From positions 1 to 16,781 of the forward strand of contig ONXW01000161.1 of NCBI GenBank assembly GCA_900321915.1: 16,781 nt of DNA, written 5' to 3'. The notes below the pieces were generated by a model, which worked only from the letters and a program-made list of their open reading frames with translations, had not been told where the DNA came from and did not search any database. Positions 7,543 to 14,969 of the stretch are shown piece after piece (the first letter of the stretch is position 1; every line of letters starts with the position of its first letter). The translations under genes were made by a program, and so were the position numbers. Source of the stretch: an uncultured Eubacteriales bacterium (GTDB taxonomy: Bacteria > Bacillota > Clostridia > Lachnospirales > Lachnospiraceae).

Positions 7543-8316
7543 CTAACTCCAGATCTTCCAGGGCGCCTTCCCGCTGCCCCAGAGCTCCTCCAGCTGCCTG
7601 TGATCCCTCTGGGTATCCATGCACTTCCAGAATCCGCTGTGCTGGTAGACCATCAGCTGGCCGTCCTTCGCCAGGTTTTCCAGAGGCGCTTTCTCCAGTA
7701 CGGTTTCATCTCCCGCGATATAGTCAAACACCTGCGGGTTCATCACCATAAACCCGCCGTTTACCATACGGCCGTCATCGTCCTTTTTCTCGCGGAATTC
7801 CAGGATCTGGCCGTTCTCATTCACCGACATGACGCCGAACTGCTGTCCCACGTTGACGCCGGTGATGGTTGCGATCCGCCCGTGCTTTTTATGAAAATCC
7901 GCGAGGGCGCGGAGATCCACATTGGAAACGCCGTCCCCGTAGGTCAGGAAGAACGGCTCCTCTTCCAGGTATTCCCGGACGCGCTTGATCCGTCCGCCGG
8001 TCATGGTGTGAAGCCCCGTATCCACAAGCGTCACCTTCCAGGGTTCCGCGTGCTTGCGGAGAACCTCCATCCGGTTATTCGCAAGGTCAAATGTGATATC
8101 TGATGTATGCAGGAAATACTGGGCAAAATACTCTTTCACCACGTACTGCTTATAACCCAGGCAGACAACAAAATCATTGTACCCGAATTCGGAATAGTAC
8201 TTCATAATGTGCCAGAGAATCGGCTGTCCGCCGATTTCCACCATCGGCTTCGGCTTCAGGTAGCTCTCCTCACTGATCCTCGTACCGAACCCGCCGGCCA
8301 GTATTACAACTTTCAT
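7543..8316 (-). CDS. rfbF: Glucose-1-phosphate cytidylyltransferase
   Basis: 257 residues, the usual family length. The nucleotidyltransferase start is textbook: VVILAGGFGTRISEES, with KPKPMVEIGG providing the conserved lysine. A YGDG motif for metal and sugar binding follows in the middle, and the last third contains NGGFMVMN and the SGFWKCMDT segment seen in RfbF. The enzyme makes CDP-glucose from CTP and glucose-1-phosphate and commits sugar to the CDP-dideoxyhexose pathway. The ATG at 8316 has an AAGGAG site about 9 bases upstream. As first gene after a 162-base gap it probably leads the operon rfbF-rfbG-rfbH-licD-GT2-dacA. Confidence 0.96.
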   Translation of the reverse strand: MKVVILAGGFGTRISEESYLKPKPMVEIGGQPILWHIMKYYSEFGYNDFVVCLGYKQYVVKEYFAQYFLHTSDITFDLANNRMEVLRKHAEPWKVTLVDTGLHTMTGGRIKRVREYLEEEPFFLTYGDGVSNVDLRALADFHKKHGRIATITGVNVGQQFGVMSVNENGQILEFREKKDDDGRMVNGGFMVMNPQVFDYIAGDETVLEKAPLENLAKDGQLMVYQHSGFWKCMDTQRDHRQLEELWGSGKAPWKIWS

Positions 8317-8353
8317 AGATTATACACTCCTTGGGCAAACCAAATAAGTTCAC

Positions 8354-8381
8354 ATCCTACATACTATCTTTAAACCGTAAA
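8354..8381 (-). promoter_or_regulatory. Candidate promoter of the rfb operon in the 8317-8478 gap
   Basis: The 162-base gap is AT-rich next to rfbF. On the minus strand TTTACG (8381-8376) and TAGGAT (8359-8354) are separated by 16 bases, each matching four of six consensus positions. An alternative pair is TTGCGG with TAGTAT at 17 bases. The far half of the gap (about 8425-8478) is very G+C-rich, with only weak stems and no U tract, so no clear terminator for the upstream operon is seen and read-through is possible. Confidence 0.35.
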
Positions 8382-8478
8382 ACCCGCAAGGAAAAAATTC
8401 ATTAAATCCCTGCATTTTACATTTCCGGGGGAAGGGGTCTTCTTACGCCGGGTTCTGGCCCCGCCCGCGCAGACTGCC

Positions 8479-9876
8479 TCAGCGGAACACATTCAGCCTG
8501 TTGTCTTCCAGGATTTTCATGGCTTTTCTCACCTGCTCCGGGTCATGCTGCAGGTACAGCTTCAGGTCCTCATCGGAGGCTTCTTCCCAGTGGAGGGCGA
8601 TATTTTTCGCTTCTTCCATCATCGCCTTCCGGTAGGGCGCCGTCCTTATCTCCTCCCTGTCAGTATAGAGGGTTCCGGCCAGGACAGCACAGCAGGCCAG
8701 CGCCATGCAGGCAACCTCCAGGACGCGCCTCGGCCGTGAAAAGCGGATTCCCGCCTCATCCCTGGCGCTTTCCGCCGCCGCAAAGACCAGCAGGATCCCC
8801 AGGATCCCCATCCTGTACTGCAGGGCGTAGCGGGAGCTCATCCCGTAGCCGTCGTCCAGGAAGATCCACCGGGCCGCCAGCACCAGCAGGTGGTTCAGCC
8901 CCCCGGAGAGCACCAGCAGGATGGGAAGGATCGTATCCTCCCACATCCGGGTCCGCAGGATTTTAACCAGCGCCCACAGATAGAGGGCGATGGCGAGAAT
9001 CCCCGTCCCGTACACAGCCGCCTCCCCGGCCGCCCCGTGTCCCTCCCAGGAGAGCAGGGGCCCGATGCCGACCAGGTCGGACGCGAAGGATTTCACGAGG
9101 AACCGCGCCGGGAACAGGAAATCCGTCTTCCATGCCGCCATAAGCGTCAGCTCCGTGGTCTCCCGGTGTTCATAGACGGCATAGGAATTGCTCCAGAGGT
9201 AGAGGCCGAAAGCCGTCATGGCAAATACCAGCCCGAAAGCCCATACCAGGGTCCTGCGCCGCATCCCGCGGTCGCGCGCAAGCAGCATGACATAGGCAAA
9301 GAACAGGATTGCCGCGTAAGAAGCGCAGTACTGCCCCGCCGCGGCCAGGATCACCGGAAACGGCAGGAGGTACAGGAGAAGCCTGTCCCTGCGGTGGCTC
9401 GCCCCGTCCCAGGCGGCATAGTCCAGCACCGCGAAATGCCAGAAGAATCCGGAGACGGCGAGATAGCAGACCCAGCCCGTCCCGTTCGTCAGCATTTCCC
9501 ACTGGTGCAGGCTGTAATAGACAGCCATGAGGAGCAGGAAATACACCGGGTTCATCTCCCTGCGCCGGGCGTACAGCCCGAGGGCGAAGGCGCCCAGGCC
9601 CATGGACAGGACGCCGAGGATCATATCAAACCAGGTGTTGTAGCGCAGAAGCTTTACATTGATGATCCGGAAAAGGTAGGTCACCGGACACCGGGTCAGG
9701 ATGTCCGGCACCAGGAATTTTGCCGGGTTCGTCACATCCGGCAGGTAGGAGTTCACCAGGCGGATGTAGTCCGTATAGCAGAGATTGATGGCCGCGCGGC
9801 TGAGGTACCACAGGCAGAACACCATGCCCGCGGCGGCAGGCACGGCATAGAATACCCTCTTTAACCGCTCATCCAT
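8479..9876 (-). CDS. Polytopic membrane protein, possible GT-C-type glycosyltransferase
   Basis: 465 residues from the ATG at 9876. A GTG at 9885 is in frame but lies inside the GGGAGGTGG ribosome binding site, which is 8 bases from the ATG. Roughly ten hydrophobic segments are visible. After the first helix comes a loop with an acidic residue in the motif CYTDYIRLVNSYLPDV (residues 33-48), reminiscent of the first outer loop of GT-C transferases that use polyprenyl-linked sugars. The C-terminal 75 or so residues are soluble and charged, ending in DNRLNVFR. I do not recognise a named family. The position as last gene of the upstream operon, next to GT-C, acyltransferase and GtrB-like genes, supports a role in building or modifying a surface glycan. 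It could instead be a polymerase or a structural subunit. Confidence 0.8.
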   Translation of the reverse strand: MDERLKRVFYAVPAAAGMVFCLWYLSRAAINLCYTDYIRLVNSYLPDVTNPAKFLVPDILTRCPVTYLFRIINVKLLRYNTWFDMILGVLSMGLGAFALGLYARRREMNPVYFLLLMAVYYSLHQWEMLTNGTGWVCYLAVSGFFWHFAVLDYAAWDGASHRRDRLLLYLLPFPVILAAAGQYCASYAAILFFAYVMLLARDRGMRRRTLVWAFGLVFAMTAFGLYLWSNSYAVYEHRETTELTLMAAWKTDFLFPARFLVKSFASDLVGIGPLLSWEGHGAAGEAAVYGTGILAIALYLWALVKILRTRMWEDTILPILLVLSGGLNHLLVLAARWIFLDDGYGMSSRYALQYRMGILGILLVFAAAESARDEAGIRFSRPRRVLEVACMALACCAVLAGTLYTDREEIRTAPYRKAMMEEAKNIALHWEEASDEDLKLYLQHDPEQVRKAMKILEDNRLNVFR

Positions 9877-9907
9877 GGTATCCACCTCCCCTCAGTCCCC
9901 GGAATCA

Positions 9908-10960
9908 TCATTTCCCTGTCGAAAATGCGTATACTGTCTCGCTGTGATACATCTCCCCGCCCGGCAGGATGCTGCTCTTAAATTTCGGCTCATTGCAGGC
10001 GTTCGGGAAATACTGTGTCTCAAAGCACACGCCGCCGCGGTCGGCGTACCGGGCGCCGTTCTTTCCGGCGACATTTCCCAGCCCGTTCGCGGTGTAGAGC
10101 TGCAGTCCCGGCAGGTCGGTGCGGACCTCCATCCGGATCCCTGTCTTGGGGCTTTCACAGCTGCCGACGGCGCGCACTTCCCCGTCGGTCTTCAGCACAT
10201 AATTGTGGTCATAGCCGCCGCAGTCCGTAAGCGGCGCGTAGTCCGCATCAATGCCGTCCCCGATGGGGCGCGGGGTCCTGAAGTCCATCGGCGTCCCCTC
10301 CACCGGGACAAGCTCCCCGGTGGGAATGCCCGCCACGGCGGCGGTATAGCAATCCGCGTCGATGGTGACGATATGCCCCAGGATATCGCCGCTTCCCTGC
10401 CCGGACAGGTTAAAATAGCTGTGGTTGGTGAAATTCACCACCGTATCCGTGTCGCAGGACGCGTCATAATCGATAATCAGCTCGTTGTCGGCGGTCAGGG
10501 TGTAGGTTATGGTCACATCCAGGGCCCCCGGGAATCCCTGCTCCATGTCGGGCATGATTCTGGAAAATGCCGCCGCTGCCCGTGAGCTGTCCTTTTTTAC
10601 GGCTGCCTGGTAAAAGAACTGCGCCGAGCGCACGCTCCCGCTGTGGAGGTTGTTCTCCCCGTCATTTTTCTCCAGCTCATATACCCGGCCGCCGATGGTG
10701 ACCTTCGCTCCGCCGATGCGGTTGGCGTTTCTGCCGACGGCACAGCCGATGCTCCCGTGATTGTGGACATACCCGTCCACGCTGTCGTACCCCAGGACAC
10801 AGTCCACCGGATTTCCGTTCCGGTCCGGCACGATGATTCGGACAAGGGATGCGCCGTAATCCGTCACGGACACCTCCATGCCCCTGTCATTCTTCAATGT
10901 ATAAAGATAAGCCGTGCGGCCGTCCGCCGCCGCTCCGAATTCTTCCCTGATCAGTTCCAT
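9908..10960 (-). CDS. galM: Aldose 1-epimerase (galactose mutarotase)
   Basis: 350 residues, the normal length. GalM landmarks are in order: VTDYGASLVRI (32-42), GRNANRIGGA (76-85), NNLHSG with H106, NFTNHSYFNLSG with the catalytic acid H180, GGYDHNYV near 250 and CFETQYFPNACN with the catalytic base E314. The enzyme interconverts the alpha and beta anomers of free aldohexoses in the cytoplasm. The start at 10960 has a GGGGAG site close upstream. It lies 33 bp after the pyruvate-kinase-like gene and 31 bp before the membrane protein gene, so it belongs to the operon. Mutarotases usually serve sugar catabolism; here the context is polysaccharide synthesis, and no galactokinase or uridylyltransferase is nearby. 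Enzyme class is certain, physiological sugar is not. Confidence 0.95.
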   Translation of the reverse strand: MELIREEFGAAADGRTAYLYTLKNDRGMEVSVTDYGASLVRIIVPDRNGNPVDCVLGYDSVDGYVHNHGSIGCAVGRNANRIGGAKVTIGGRVYELEKNDGENNLHSGSVRSAQFFYQAAVKKDSSRAAAAFSRIMPDMEQGFPGALDVTITYTLTADNELIIDYDASCDTDTVVNFTNHSYFNLSGQGSGDILGHIVTIDADCYTAAVAGIPTGELVPVEGTPMDFRTPRPIGDGIDADYAPLTDCGGYDHNYVLKTDGEVRAVGSCESPKTGIRMEVRTDLPGLQLYTANGLGNVAGKNGARYADRGGVCFETQYFPNACNEPKFKSSILPGGEMYHSETVYAFSTGK

Positions 10961-10993
10961 TCTCCCCTGTCTCCTCTCACAGCTTCATCTGAC

Positions 10994-12019
10994 TCATAAA
11001 ACATTTCCGCGCTCCGCGGCATGATCCGCCCGCATCCCGCGGGCTTTGTTCCACAGAAGCGCCTGCTCCGCGGTATCCCTCAGGTACCGCACCGCCTCAG
11101 CGGGATACTTTCCCACGGCGGTTTCCCCGGTGAGCATCACGGCGGATGCCCCGTCCAGGATGGCGTTGAAAATATCGGAAACCTCCGCCCTCGTGGGAAC
11201 CGGGTTCTCCTCCATGCTGGCGAGCATCTGCGTCACCACAAGGAACGGCTTTCCCGCCGCGAGGCAGGTTTCCGCGATATTCTTCTGCACCCCGGGAAGC
11301 TCCGGGAGCGGCACCGCGTTCCCCAGATCGCCCCGGGCTATGACGATAACGTCCGCCTCCGGCAAAAGCTCCGGCAGATGCTCCACCCCCGCCAGGTTTT
11401 CAATCTTGGCAAAAATCCTGAGATGCCCCGCGCCCTCCTCACGAATCGCCCCGCGGAGCTCCCGCAGGTCCTCCGGGCCGCGCACAAAGGGCTGCATCAC
11501 GCCGGTCACGCCCAGGGCCTTCGCCAGCTTCAGGTTTTCCCGGTCCGCCCGGGTGAGCGCAGGGAGCCTAAGGTCCCGGAACATGCCGGGATCGGCCCCG
11601 GCCAGGCTTTTCCTGCCGTAAAGGATACCGCCGCGGAGAACCCGCGCTTCTCCTCCCTCCAGGACGGAAAGAAGTATCTTCCCGTCGTCCAGGAGCAGCT
11701 CACGGCCCGGCAGAAGGTACGGCATCACCTCTTCCGGCGCCTGTATCGCGGAAAGCCTTACCAGGTCCCCCTCTTCCAGGCGGAGGGGCTCTTCAAGCCG
11801 CCCGATCCGCAGCTCCGGCCCCTGCATGTCCACCAGGAGGTCCGGAGCCGGTATGCCCGCATCCCGCGCGGCGTCATGGTACAGTTTTATCAAACCGCGG
11901 CTCTCTTCCAGGGTTACGTGGGAGAGGTTCAGCCGGATTCCCGTCATCCCCGCCCGGAACATGGCCGCGAGAACCTCCCGGCTGCCGCAGGAAGGCCCCA
12001 GTGTCCCGTATATTTCCAT
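10994..12019 (-). CDS. Pyruvate-kinase-like protein without the C-terminal domain
   Basis: 341 residues, against about 470-590 for typical pyruvate kinases. The A and B domains are present: TLGPS at 6-10, RLNLSH with R29, N31 and S33, DMQGPELR (D64, R71), a B domain at about 70-150, KIEN with the catalytic K205 and metal ligand E207, ARGDLG with D231, TQMLASM with T263, and the signature PTRAEVSD...VMLTGETAVGKYP. Active-site residues are therefore kept, so catalysis is plausible. The whole C-terminal domain that carries subunit contacts and effector sites is missing. The usual DTKGPE is DMQGPE, changing the residues next to the potassium site. It follows the SIS-domain gene by 6 bp, inside a glycan operon. 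Phosphotransfer between PEP and ADP is possible, but a changed substrate or regulatory role is equally open. It is unlikely to be the housekeeping enzyme. Confidence 0.9.
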   Translation of the reverse strand: MEIYGTLGPSCGSREVLAAMFRAGMTGIRLNLSHVTLEESRGLIKLYHDAARDAGIPAPDLLVDMQGPELRIGRLEEPLRLEEGDLVRLSAIQAPEEVMPYLLPGRELLLDDGKILLSVLEGGEARVLRGGILYGRKSLAGADPGMFRDLRLPALTRADRENLKLAKALGVTGVMQPFVRGPEDLRELRGAIREEGAGHLRIFAKIENLAGVEHLPELLPEADVIVIARGDLGNAVPLPELPGVQKNIAETCLAAGKPFLVVTQMLASMEENPVPTRAEVSDIFNAILDGASAVMLTGETAVGKYPAEAVRYLRDTAEQALLWNKARGMRADHAAERGNVL

Positions 12020-12025
12020 ACCGCG

Positions 12026-12673
12026 TCAGTCCCCCGGGAAAAAGTATTCCTCCAGCATCAGGCAGAGGGTGTGATAGATGGGCAGGTGCAGCTCCTGGAT
12101 CTTGTAGGTTTCCATCTCCGGCACCACCACCGCCGCGTCGCACAGGGGAAGGACGGCCCCGCCGGTCTTTCCCAGAAGTCCCAGTACCGGGATTCCCTTT
12201 GCCCTGGCGCACACGCAGGCGGCCACAATGTTTCTGGAATTGCCCGAGGTGGAGATGGCCAGGAAGACGTCATCCTTCTTTGCCTGCACCATCAGCTGCT
12301 GCGCGTAGAGATAGGTTCCGTCCACATCGTTCAGGAAAGCGGTGCAAAGCCCCGGATGGCTGTTCATCGTGATGGCGGGAAGGCCCTGCTCCAGGCCCTT
12401 TGCCAGCACCTCCCCAATGACCGGGTCCACAGCCCTGAGCTTTTCGGCAAACGCTTCGGGAACGGCGCGCTTCTTGGTGAAGCCCTTCATCAGCTCCCCC
12501 ACGATGTGCTCGGCATCGGCGCAGCTTCCCCCGTTTCCGGCGGTGAGGAGCTTTCCGCCCCTCTCATAGCAGGCCCTGAGCATTTCAAAAAGCGTCCGGA
12601 TGTCCTCCTTCACGGGCCCAAGCACCGGATAGCGCGCCACAAGGTCGTCGAGATATTCGTCCCAGCGATTCAT
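12026..12673 (-). CDS. SIS-domain sugar-phosphate isomerase, GmhA-like
   Basis: 215 residues. The single SIS domain carries the GmhA (sedoheptulose-7-phosphate isomerase) pattern: AGNGGSCADAEHIVGEL with GNGGS at 46-50 and E60, ISTSGNS at 140-146 for phosphate binding, and ETYKIQELHLPIYHTLC near the end with H196. E60 and H196 correspond to the catalytic Glu and His known in E. coli GmhA. The segment between about 66 and 130 departs from standard GmhA, so the substrate may be another keto- or aldose phosphate. The ATG at 12673 has a GGAGGA site upstream. No heptose kinase, phosphatase or nucleotidyltransferase (HddA, GmhB, HddC) is in the window, so a heptose pathway is not demonstrated. The stop is 6 bp before the pyruvate-kinase-like start, suggesting joint expression. 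Confidence 0.88.
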   Translation of the reverse strand: MNRWDEYLDDLVARYPVLGPVKEDIRTLFEMLRACYERGGKLLTAGNGGSCADAEHIVGELMKGFTKKRAVPEAFAEKLRAVDPVIGEVLAKGLEQGLPAITMNSHPGLCTAFLNDVDGTYLYAQQLMVQAKKDDVFLAISTSGNSRNIVAACVCARAKGIPVLGLLGKTGGAVLPLCDAAVVVPEMETYKIQELHLPIYHTLCLMLEEYFFPGD

Positions 12674-12701
12674 TCAATCATTCCTCCGTATTTAAAATGA
12701 C

Positions 12702-14969
12702 TCATTTCGGCATATTCACATAGACGAGCGCATCAAAGTTCTGCAGGTTTTCCTGCGCCTTTTCCGGGGAAACGGGCGTTTGTGCCGGACGCATCAGGCA
12801 GTTCCCGTTCTCGAAATACAGGTCGTCCGCCCGGCCCTCGGCGATGAGCTGCCGCATCAGCCAGTAGCTCCACTCATTGTCCGGGTTGAAATACCCCGCC
12901 TCCGCGTAGAGATAATCCGTCCCCGCCCAGCGCATGTATTCGGAAAATGCTTCCGTCGTCATCACCAGGTCCACATTTCCCCAGGGGCTGGTCACATCCA
13001 GATATCCCTGGACGTTGCACGGAAACTGCAGGCAGTAGGGCATATAGCCGAAGGCAATCACGCGGTTTCCGCGGTCAGCCGCGAGCATTTCCCAGATATT
13101 GGTGTTGCCCCGCACGATCATCCCGTAGTGCTCCATGGCCCAGTGGTTCATCCGGCCCTTGTTGACCGGATCAATCTCATTGAAGCCGGTGCCCATGATC
13201 CAGTTGGTGAGGGACGTCATGAACAGGCAGAAGGCAAGCATCGGGATAAAGGCGAGCCGGATGCTTTTTTTGAGCGCCTTATCCCTCACCCGCCCGATGG
13301 CGTACACAGTCCAGAGAATCAGCATACTGTACAGCAGGAGGAAATAATTCCCGTCAATCTGGTACAGCATGAAAAGGCTCAGGGAATTGACCGCAAAAAA
13401 CGGCCAGAAAATCACGGCAAGCGCAGATGCCGCATTCCTCCGCCCCGCCGGCATCTCCTCCTTCTTTACGCGCCCGGCGGAAAGGGCTGCCAGGAGGATC
13501 ACCACGAGGAACAGCAGGAGTATCGGCGTTCCCCACGCGAGGATCACATGCCGCATATCCTTCCCGCAGGGAAGAAGCAGCATCTGGTAAATCCTTCTCA
13601 GGTAGGTATACCACAGCGGCTCCTCCTGCCAGTTCTGCGGCAGCGCGGACACCGCGAAGGGATACTTCATGGAAAAGCCCAGCTTCTCAAAGACCGACGT
13701 AAATATACTTGTGACCGGCATGCCGGTAATCCGCCAGGTCCTCGCCCAGACCCCGCAGAGCACCGCGAAGGGCAGGATAAGCATCCCCCACTCCCGCAGG
13801 GGCGCCCTGAGACAAAGCTTCCGGGTAAACAGCAGGTAAAGCCCCATCATGCCGCAGACAGCGGTGGAAAACACCAGGGCCGTGGGCTTAAGCGTCAGGG
13901 AGAACATCCAGCCGGCCGCCGTGTACAGCAGGAGCAGCACCTGCTTTTCCTCCAGATAGCGGAAGAAAAACACCAGCATCGCCAGCTGCACCGCCCAGGT
14001 GATGATATCCGCCTTGGCCGTGATGGACATGTTGGTGATGGCCGGCAGGGCCATCGTAAAGAGGGGCGCGAGCCTGGCCGTTCCCGGTTCCGCGAAAAAC
14101 CGGGCCAGCTTCCGGGACTCCGCCGCGCCCAGCACGAGGAGCCACAGGTTCACGCAGACCATGTAGCTGTGGGAGGCCAGGGAACAGAGCGGCAGCGTCA
14201 GTATCTCAAATCCCTTGGAATACACCGAAACCATGGTCACCATGCCCGGATTGGTGTAAATGCTCCCGTCGATCATCAGGATGTAGCGCGAACGCACGCC
14301 GTACCAGAGGGAGTCAAAATCAAGCCACCGGTTCATCCGGCCCGCCTGGATGAGGAACACGAGGAGCATCAGGATGATTTCCGCCCTGGAAAATGTCCCC
14401 GCCGGCATTCCGTCCCTGCGGAGTTTTGCCAGGAAATCCCTGAGCTTCGCGGCAGTTTCCAGAAGATATCCTCTCTGCAGGATTGCACAGACGGCGGAAA
14501 TCCCCCAGAAGGCAGCCTGCGTGCCCCGCTCCGTGCAGAGATGGAGGAGCGACATGCCGCAGAACAGCGCCACGACGGCGCAGGCGCCCAGGATCAGGTC
14601 CGCCTCCGGGCCGCCGCAGCCGGAAATCCTGAGAATCCCCCTCCGCAGGCCCCGGCCCGTGAGGTATACGCAGAAGACGAACAGGAGCGATACCATAAGC
14701 GGCAGAACCATCACGTGCAGGTAGACAAACACAAGGGACAGGATGCCGAGGGCGCCGAGGAACCGGGCATCGTCCGGGATAAAGCGGGCAGAACCCGCCA
14801 TCAGCAGGATAATCAGGAGAAGCTCCGCCAGCATCTGCCAGGTGGTTTCCATCAGGAACGTGTGGTCCATCAGGCCTCCCCAGGGAAACAGCACGGCGCA
14901 GGGCAGGATGATTCCCGCCGCCACGGTCAGGAAAAGCAGCGCCGCCCCCAATCGATTGAATCTGTTCAA
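12702..14969 (-). CDS. Large GT-C-like membrane glycosyltransferase
   Basis: 755 residues from a probable TTG start at 14969. At least a dozen hydrophobic segments span residues 10-640. A soluble C-terminal domain of about 110 residues follows. At 217-224 lies DFDSLWYG, a DxD-like acidic motif of the kind found after early helices of GT-C enzymes. This architecture is that of transferases that use polyprenyl-phosphate sugars on the outer face of the membrane, such as the PMT/ArnT-like group. The start is inferred: GTG at 14981 is only 2 bases from GGAGG, whereas the TTG lies 9 bases after AGGAGGTG and overlaps the acyltransferase stop as TTGA. The gene ends 28 bp before the SIS gene. Acceptor and sugar are unknown; a polymerase or flippase-like role is less likely. 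Confidence 0.82.
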   Translation of the reverse strand: MNRFNRLGAALLFLTVAAGIILPCAVLFPWGGLMDHTFLMETTWQMLAELLLIILLMAGSARFIPDDARFLGALGILSLVFVYLHVMVLPLMVSLLFVFCVYLTGRGLRRGILRISGCGGPEADLILGACAVVALFCGMSLLHLCTERGTQAAFWGISAVCAILQRGYLLETAAKLRDFLAKLRRDGMPAGTFSRAEIILMLLVFLIQAGRMNRWLDFDSLWYGVRSRYILMIDGSIYTNPGMVTMVSVYSKGFEILTLPLCSLASHSYMVCVNLWLLVLGAAESRKLARFFAEPGTARLAPLFTMALPAITNMSITAKADIITWAVQLAMLVFFFRYLEEKQVLLLLYTAAGWMFSLTLKPTALVFSTAVCGMMGLYLLFTRKLCLRAPLREWGMLILPFAVLCGVWARTWRITGMPVTSIFTSVFEKLGFSMKYPFAVSALPQNWQEEPLWYTYLRRIYQMLLLPCGKDMRHVILAWGTPILLLFLVVILLAALSAGRVKKEEMPAGRRNAASALAVIFWPFFAVNSLSLFMLYQIDGNYFLLLYSMLILWTVYAIGRVRDKALKKSIRLAFIPMLAFCLFMTSLTNWIMGTGFNEIDPVNKGRMNHWAMEHYGMIVRGNTNIWEMLAADRGNRVIAFGYMPYCLQFPCNVQGYLDVTSPWGNVDLVMTTEAFSEYMRWAGTDYLYAEAGYFNPDNEWSYWLMRQLIAEGRADDLYFENGNCLMRPAQTPVSPEKAQENLQNFDALVYVNMPK

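Noticed and set aside
8425..8478. G+C-rich stretch after the membrane protein gene as a terminator
   Set aside because: Several short stems are possible but none is long and uninterrupted, and no U tract follows directly.
10994..12019. Housekeeping pyruvate kinase or a frameshifted pseudogene of it
   Set aside because: The catalytic core is intact to the signature motif, the frame ends cleanly with the next gene's binding site following, and no remnant of the C-terminal domain is apparent in the 33 bases before galM.
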